Source: Condylostoma magnum
Taxonomy: Eukaryota > Ciliophora > Heterotrichea > Heterotrichida > Condylostomatidae
DNA length: 64,000 bases
NCBI GenBank assembly: GCA_920105805.1
Contig: CAKKTI010000009.1
Span: 1-64,000, forward strand
Direction: 5' to 3'
Under the pieces are notes generated by a model. That model was not told where the DNA came from, searched no databases, and saw only the letters and a program-made list of their open reading frames with translations. Within the stretch, counting starts at the first letter, position 1. Each line of letters starts with the position of its first letter. This document shows positions 60,963 through 64,000 of the stretch, piece after piece. The translations under genes and the position numbers were made by a program.

Positions 60963-63326
60963 TTATTTTTTCATAGGAACCTTCACTGATAGTTGCCGCA
61001 TGAGATTAGAAGGCTGCAGTAGTTGGATTAGAGGACTAATCATTCTAGTTCTACGTATGGAGTATTGCTTAGAGTGACTTTGCCTTCTGCATTTAGAAAG
61101 ATCGAGCTCATACTGCTACTTTGATATTTACATTTGTCTTTTGTTGGAAATAGGGGAAAGTGATCTCTTGTATATTGTGTTTCTTTAAGATTAGTTAGAT
61201 ATTATTTTTTAAGGAGTTCTTTGTTATTTGAATTGACTTCCTGATATACTTAGTTAATCTAAGTCTTGGCTATTAGATGTTTTTTTATTTCTCAGACGCT
61301 TTTATTAGTCAGCTCTTGAGAAGTATTTTGCAAGGCTGCTTCTAGGATTAACATTTTCTTCCTTTTTGCCCCTGTTTCTAATTGTCTACTTTATTTAGCT
61401 AGTTTACTAATATTTCTCTATTTAATCATGTATTTCTTTTAATTGTAGTAAATCTAAATCATCTCCCTCTGGGTCCGAGTCAGATCCACCTGAGTCAATT
61501 TCTTATTCCTGTATGTCTCTATTAGACTCATGTAAAATATCTTAAATTATATTATCAAGCGTCTATTTGTAAACTCTTTACTTCTTTTTAGGCTTTATAT
61601 CACTTTTGGACTACTTCCTTTGACTGTTTTTTCTTAATTACTGTTTCTGCTTTCTTAATAACTTTTGCTCCCGTTTTAAAATCACATATCTATGTATTGA
61701 TTTAAGCAAAAAGTATCCAAATTGTTGTAGATTCTACTCGTTAAAGTCAATAGTCATTCTTTGTATATCAATATAGCCCCAGTAGCTTATTTCTATGGTA
61801 TAGCAAAAAGGAACATTGAAAATTTAGTTGAGTGCTAATCTGGCAGTACCTTCCTTTGAAGCCTCGTATCTGAACTTGCATGAATAGTATCTGAATATAT
61901 CTGTGCTATTTTATAACAACTTAGGTATTACTCTTATAGTAGCATATTGTTCTTAGTGTAAAGGATAATAAGGCCCGTAAATAAAAATACCCTTCTTCTT
62001 ACTGTGTGAGTGTATATCAAAAATAGCAAAAATGTTATTCTTTAATCGAGCTTGCTTAATCACTTACTTAATCGCTTTTATTTCAGGAAATAATGAATCA
62101 TTTAGTTCTTAATACTTTCTGTTTAAATCTTTTCCTGCTAAAGATACTCTGTGATTTCCTAGTATAACTCCATCTACATTCACCATTGGAATAATTTTGA
62201 AAATAAACTTGCTTCTAAGCATTTTTATTATTTTAGTTTAAGTTACTAGTTTTCTTATAATTCCTTCAACAACTCATGACGAGTTTGCCTCTCCTGGGTG
62301 AATTCTGCCAATCATAAAAATCACCTTTTTATTGCTTTATGATACATTAAAATCTGTTATAGTTAACATAGGAATCTTTACTTCACTTAAACTTTGGCAC
62401 AATTCTTCTTATTTTAAGAATTGTTTATGGATTTATACCTCCTTTATAAGTCTAGTTAACCGCGAGAATGTGTAAGGAATCGTTTATGCAAAATAAACTG
62501 TATCATAAAGTGACTGGAACTAATAATCAAAAGTAAGTTGATAATACTGTCTTCTAACTACTTGTTTATTTATTTTACTATAAGAATATTTAGTAGCTGT
62601 TGAAATTCTTTGTCACTTAGGGTTATTATTTGAACTAAATACTAATGGAAACATTCCTTATTAATACAAGCTATCTCTTTTAATAAAATTCACAATATGA
62701 AACCTAACAGTTCTTAGTTTACTGTTAGACACAGAAAAATAATACCACTGATAATGTCCCTTGGTATTGCAGTCTGCTCTTATATACAAATCATACTCAT
62801 ATTTTCCAACCCTCACCACTTTATCAAGATTTCCAGATTCAAACTGTGAATCAAACTGCAATCAATGCTTTTCTGATAAATTTCCAGTAAAATCCCTCTC
62901 ATCTTCATATGAAAGCTACTGATTTCCAAAAGTACATTCATATTCTATGTTTTAAGCAATTTATTAATGCATTACAACTGAGTTGCTGGGCCTGGGCCCG
63001 TGATAGATTACTGGGTGTTCCTATTGTGTAATTAAATTGTAACTATTAGGAAGCTCCTCACAATTAAAATACAAAGGAATTCCAATTTACTTCTACTGTT
63101 TTTTCGGCTTTCATCTGATTAAAACTTACCCAAACAGCATATCTGTATTTAAACTGTGATCATCCGTTACTAAAGGAAGGCTTTCATTCACTTTACCTGA
63201 TTTTCTGTAAGACCATTAAGCATTGTATCCGTAAGGAAATTCGCTTTACTTTGCTTTAAGTGGTTTATTATCCTCAAACCCAGTAAAGCTTTCCTAATCA
63301 CTACTATCCCAGCTGCTTTAAGACAT
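60963..63326 (-). CDS. Cytosolic carboxypeptidase (CCP/Nna1, M14 family)
   Basis: About 787 residues. The CCP-specific N-domain is present ([35 protein letters not shown], about 175-240). The zinc peptidase follows: HPGEANSS (zinc His and Glu, about 342), [30 protein letters not shown] (zinc His, about 439) and [10 protein letters not shown] (catalytic Glu, about 515). CCPs remove glutamates from tubulin tails or side chains. A Lys/Ser-rich C-terminal extension of about 230 residues follows. The double TAA lies 28 nt above the GSK3 ATG on the same strand. The start is 7 nt from the divergent gene's ATG. Confidence 0.9.
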
Positions 63327-63333
63327 TTTTATA

Positions 63334-64000
63334 ATGGTGATTCCTCGGAGCAAGCTGAACATGCTGAGTCGTACAGGGAAATCGTATGACGAGGTATTTT
63401 TACAGGCGAAGTTTCAAAGAGCTGCCTTATAAGGCGACTATGTCTTTTAAGTGAGGGATGATTCGGATAAAAGATAAATTAATAATATAAAAGAACTGTT
63501 CTCACAATTAGATCAATAAGAGCGAAGACTGATAAAAACTAAAGTGCAAAAGAAACCTAGTCAAGTCTTTTTAACATACGGCAGGAATGCTAGTGAGAAA
63601 CAAAAAAAACATGAAAATCCTCCTTTTGGATACTACGATGCCAAGTATGACGCTGTATGAACTAAGCAATCTATACCTAAAATTGATAAATTCAGTCCAA
63701 GAAGCTTCAGATTAAAAACTTCCAGAGAAGTGTCAGACACCCCTAAAATTCCCTTCTAGCATATAATCTCACCTATAGGCTTCAACAAGTAAACAGAGAG
63801 ACCACTACCCACAAGAGCCGACGTGAATGAAAAGCGCTTTAAAGCCTTCAACGACAACCCTTCAAACTACTCGAAATACCATCGTATTATAACCCCCAAG
63901 TTCCAGAACTACGGTACCCGTAAAAATCTGTTTAAAGAACTGTCAGACTAGCCTGAATACAGTCCCAAGTACTCATCAATAGAAAAAGATCTGACTAAGC
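63334..64000 (+). CDS. N-terminal part of a basic protein, possibly microtubule-associated; runs off right edge
   Basis: 222 codons from ATG 63334 to the window end. It starts MVIPRSKLNMLSRTGKSYDEV, has a short helix (IKELFSQLDQQERRLIK), then PPFGYYDAKYDAVWTKQSIP with Trp from TGA, and repeated Pro/Phe/Arg segments (KIDKFSPRSFR, ERPLPTRADV). The P-G-Y-x-x-Y-x-x-V pattern resembles sperm-tail PG-rich and related axonemal proteins, seen often in ciliates. This is a tentative placement. The ATG lies 7 nt from the divergent carboxypeptidase start. Confidence 0.5.

Overview
The window reads as macronuclear DNA of a heterotrich ciliate close to Condylostoma. Under the standard code almost nothing is open for more than about 150 codons. 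Read with TAA and TAG as glutamine and TGA as tryptophan, it resolves into more than 30 closely packed genes, most of recognisable family, each in one continuous frame. The TGA=Trp reading falls on residues conserved in the families: the Trp after Asp-Ile in GSK3 (60347..60349) and the Trp of the VMWN motif in glutathione reductase (38234..38236). TAA=Gln falls on the Gln of the GSK3 catalytic loop (60515..60517). Yet genes also appear to end at TAA (mitoferrin, VPS13), TAG (centrin, gamma-tubulin) and TGA (Bud32, IPT protein), as expected for a code in which all three triplets are both sense and stop. Species assignment is inference; there is no rRNA gene in the window.

Layout. 1-8.8 kb: the end of a P4-ATPase-like gene with lost catalytic motifs, a mitoferrin-type carrier, a secreted Cys-rich protein, a lone IS1595-type transposase, an STI1-domain protein, the decapping factor DCP1 and a coiled-coil protein. 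8.8-17.9 kb: a giant IPT/TIG-repeat membrane protein converging on an IQ/EF-hand coiled-coil protein. 17.9-23.5 kb: gamma-tubulin, a sugar transporter, the KEOPS kinase Bud32 and a membrane-ankyrin protein. 23.5-26.7 kb: a poorly explained AT-rich stretch, then a ubiquitin-like/zinc protein and a frame-broken sister copy. 26.7-38.4 kb: SIKE/FGFR1OP2-like protein, PP2C phosphatase, TMEM184-like protein, a metal-site-less allantoinase-like protein, centrin, coiled-coil proteins, a guanylate-binding-type GTPase and glutathione reductase. 38.6-49.3 kb: VPS13 (about 2,480 residues), an FHA protein and an EF-hand protein. 49.8-64 kb: a shortened, degenerate dynein heavy chain, a membrane protein with two PX domains, GSK3, a cytosolic carboxypeptidase and the start of an unidentified protein.

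Themes. Several genes act on microtubules, basal bodies or cilia (gamma-tubulin, centrin, tubulin-type carboxypeptidase, dynein relative, GSK3), but there is no operon structure and the grouping may be chance. No gene needs an intron. Spacing is extreme: convergent stop codons lie about 0-55 nt apart, and two divergent pairs have first ATGs only 7 nt apart. Three large proteins (P4-ATPase-like, allantoinase-like, dynein-like) keep their fold signatures over long intact frames but have lost catalytic residues, so they look like retained pseudoenzymes rather than decaying genes. CDS ends are less certain than starts, because any in-frame TAA, TAG or TGA could be read through.
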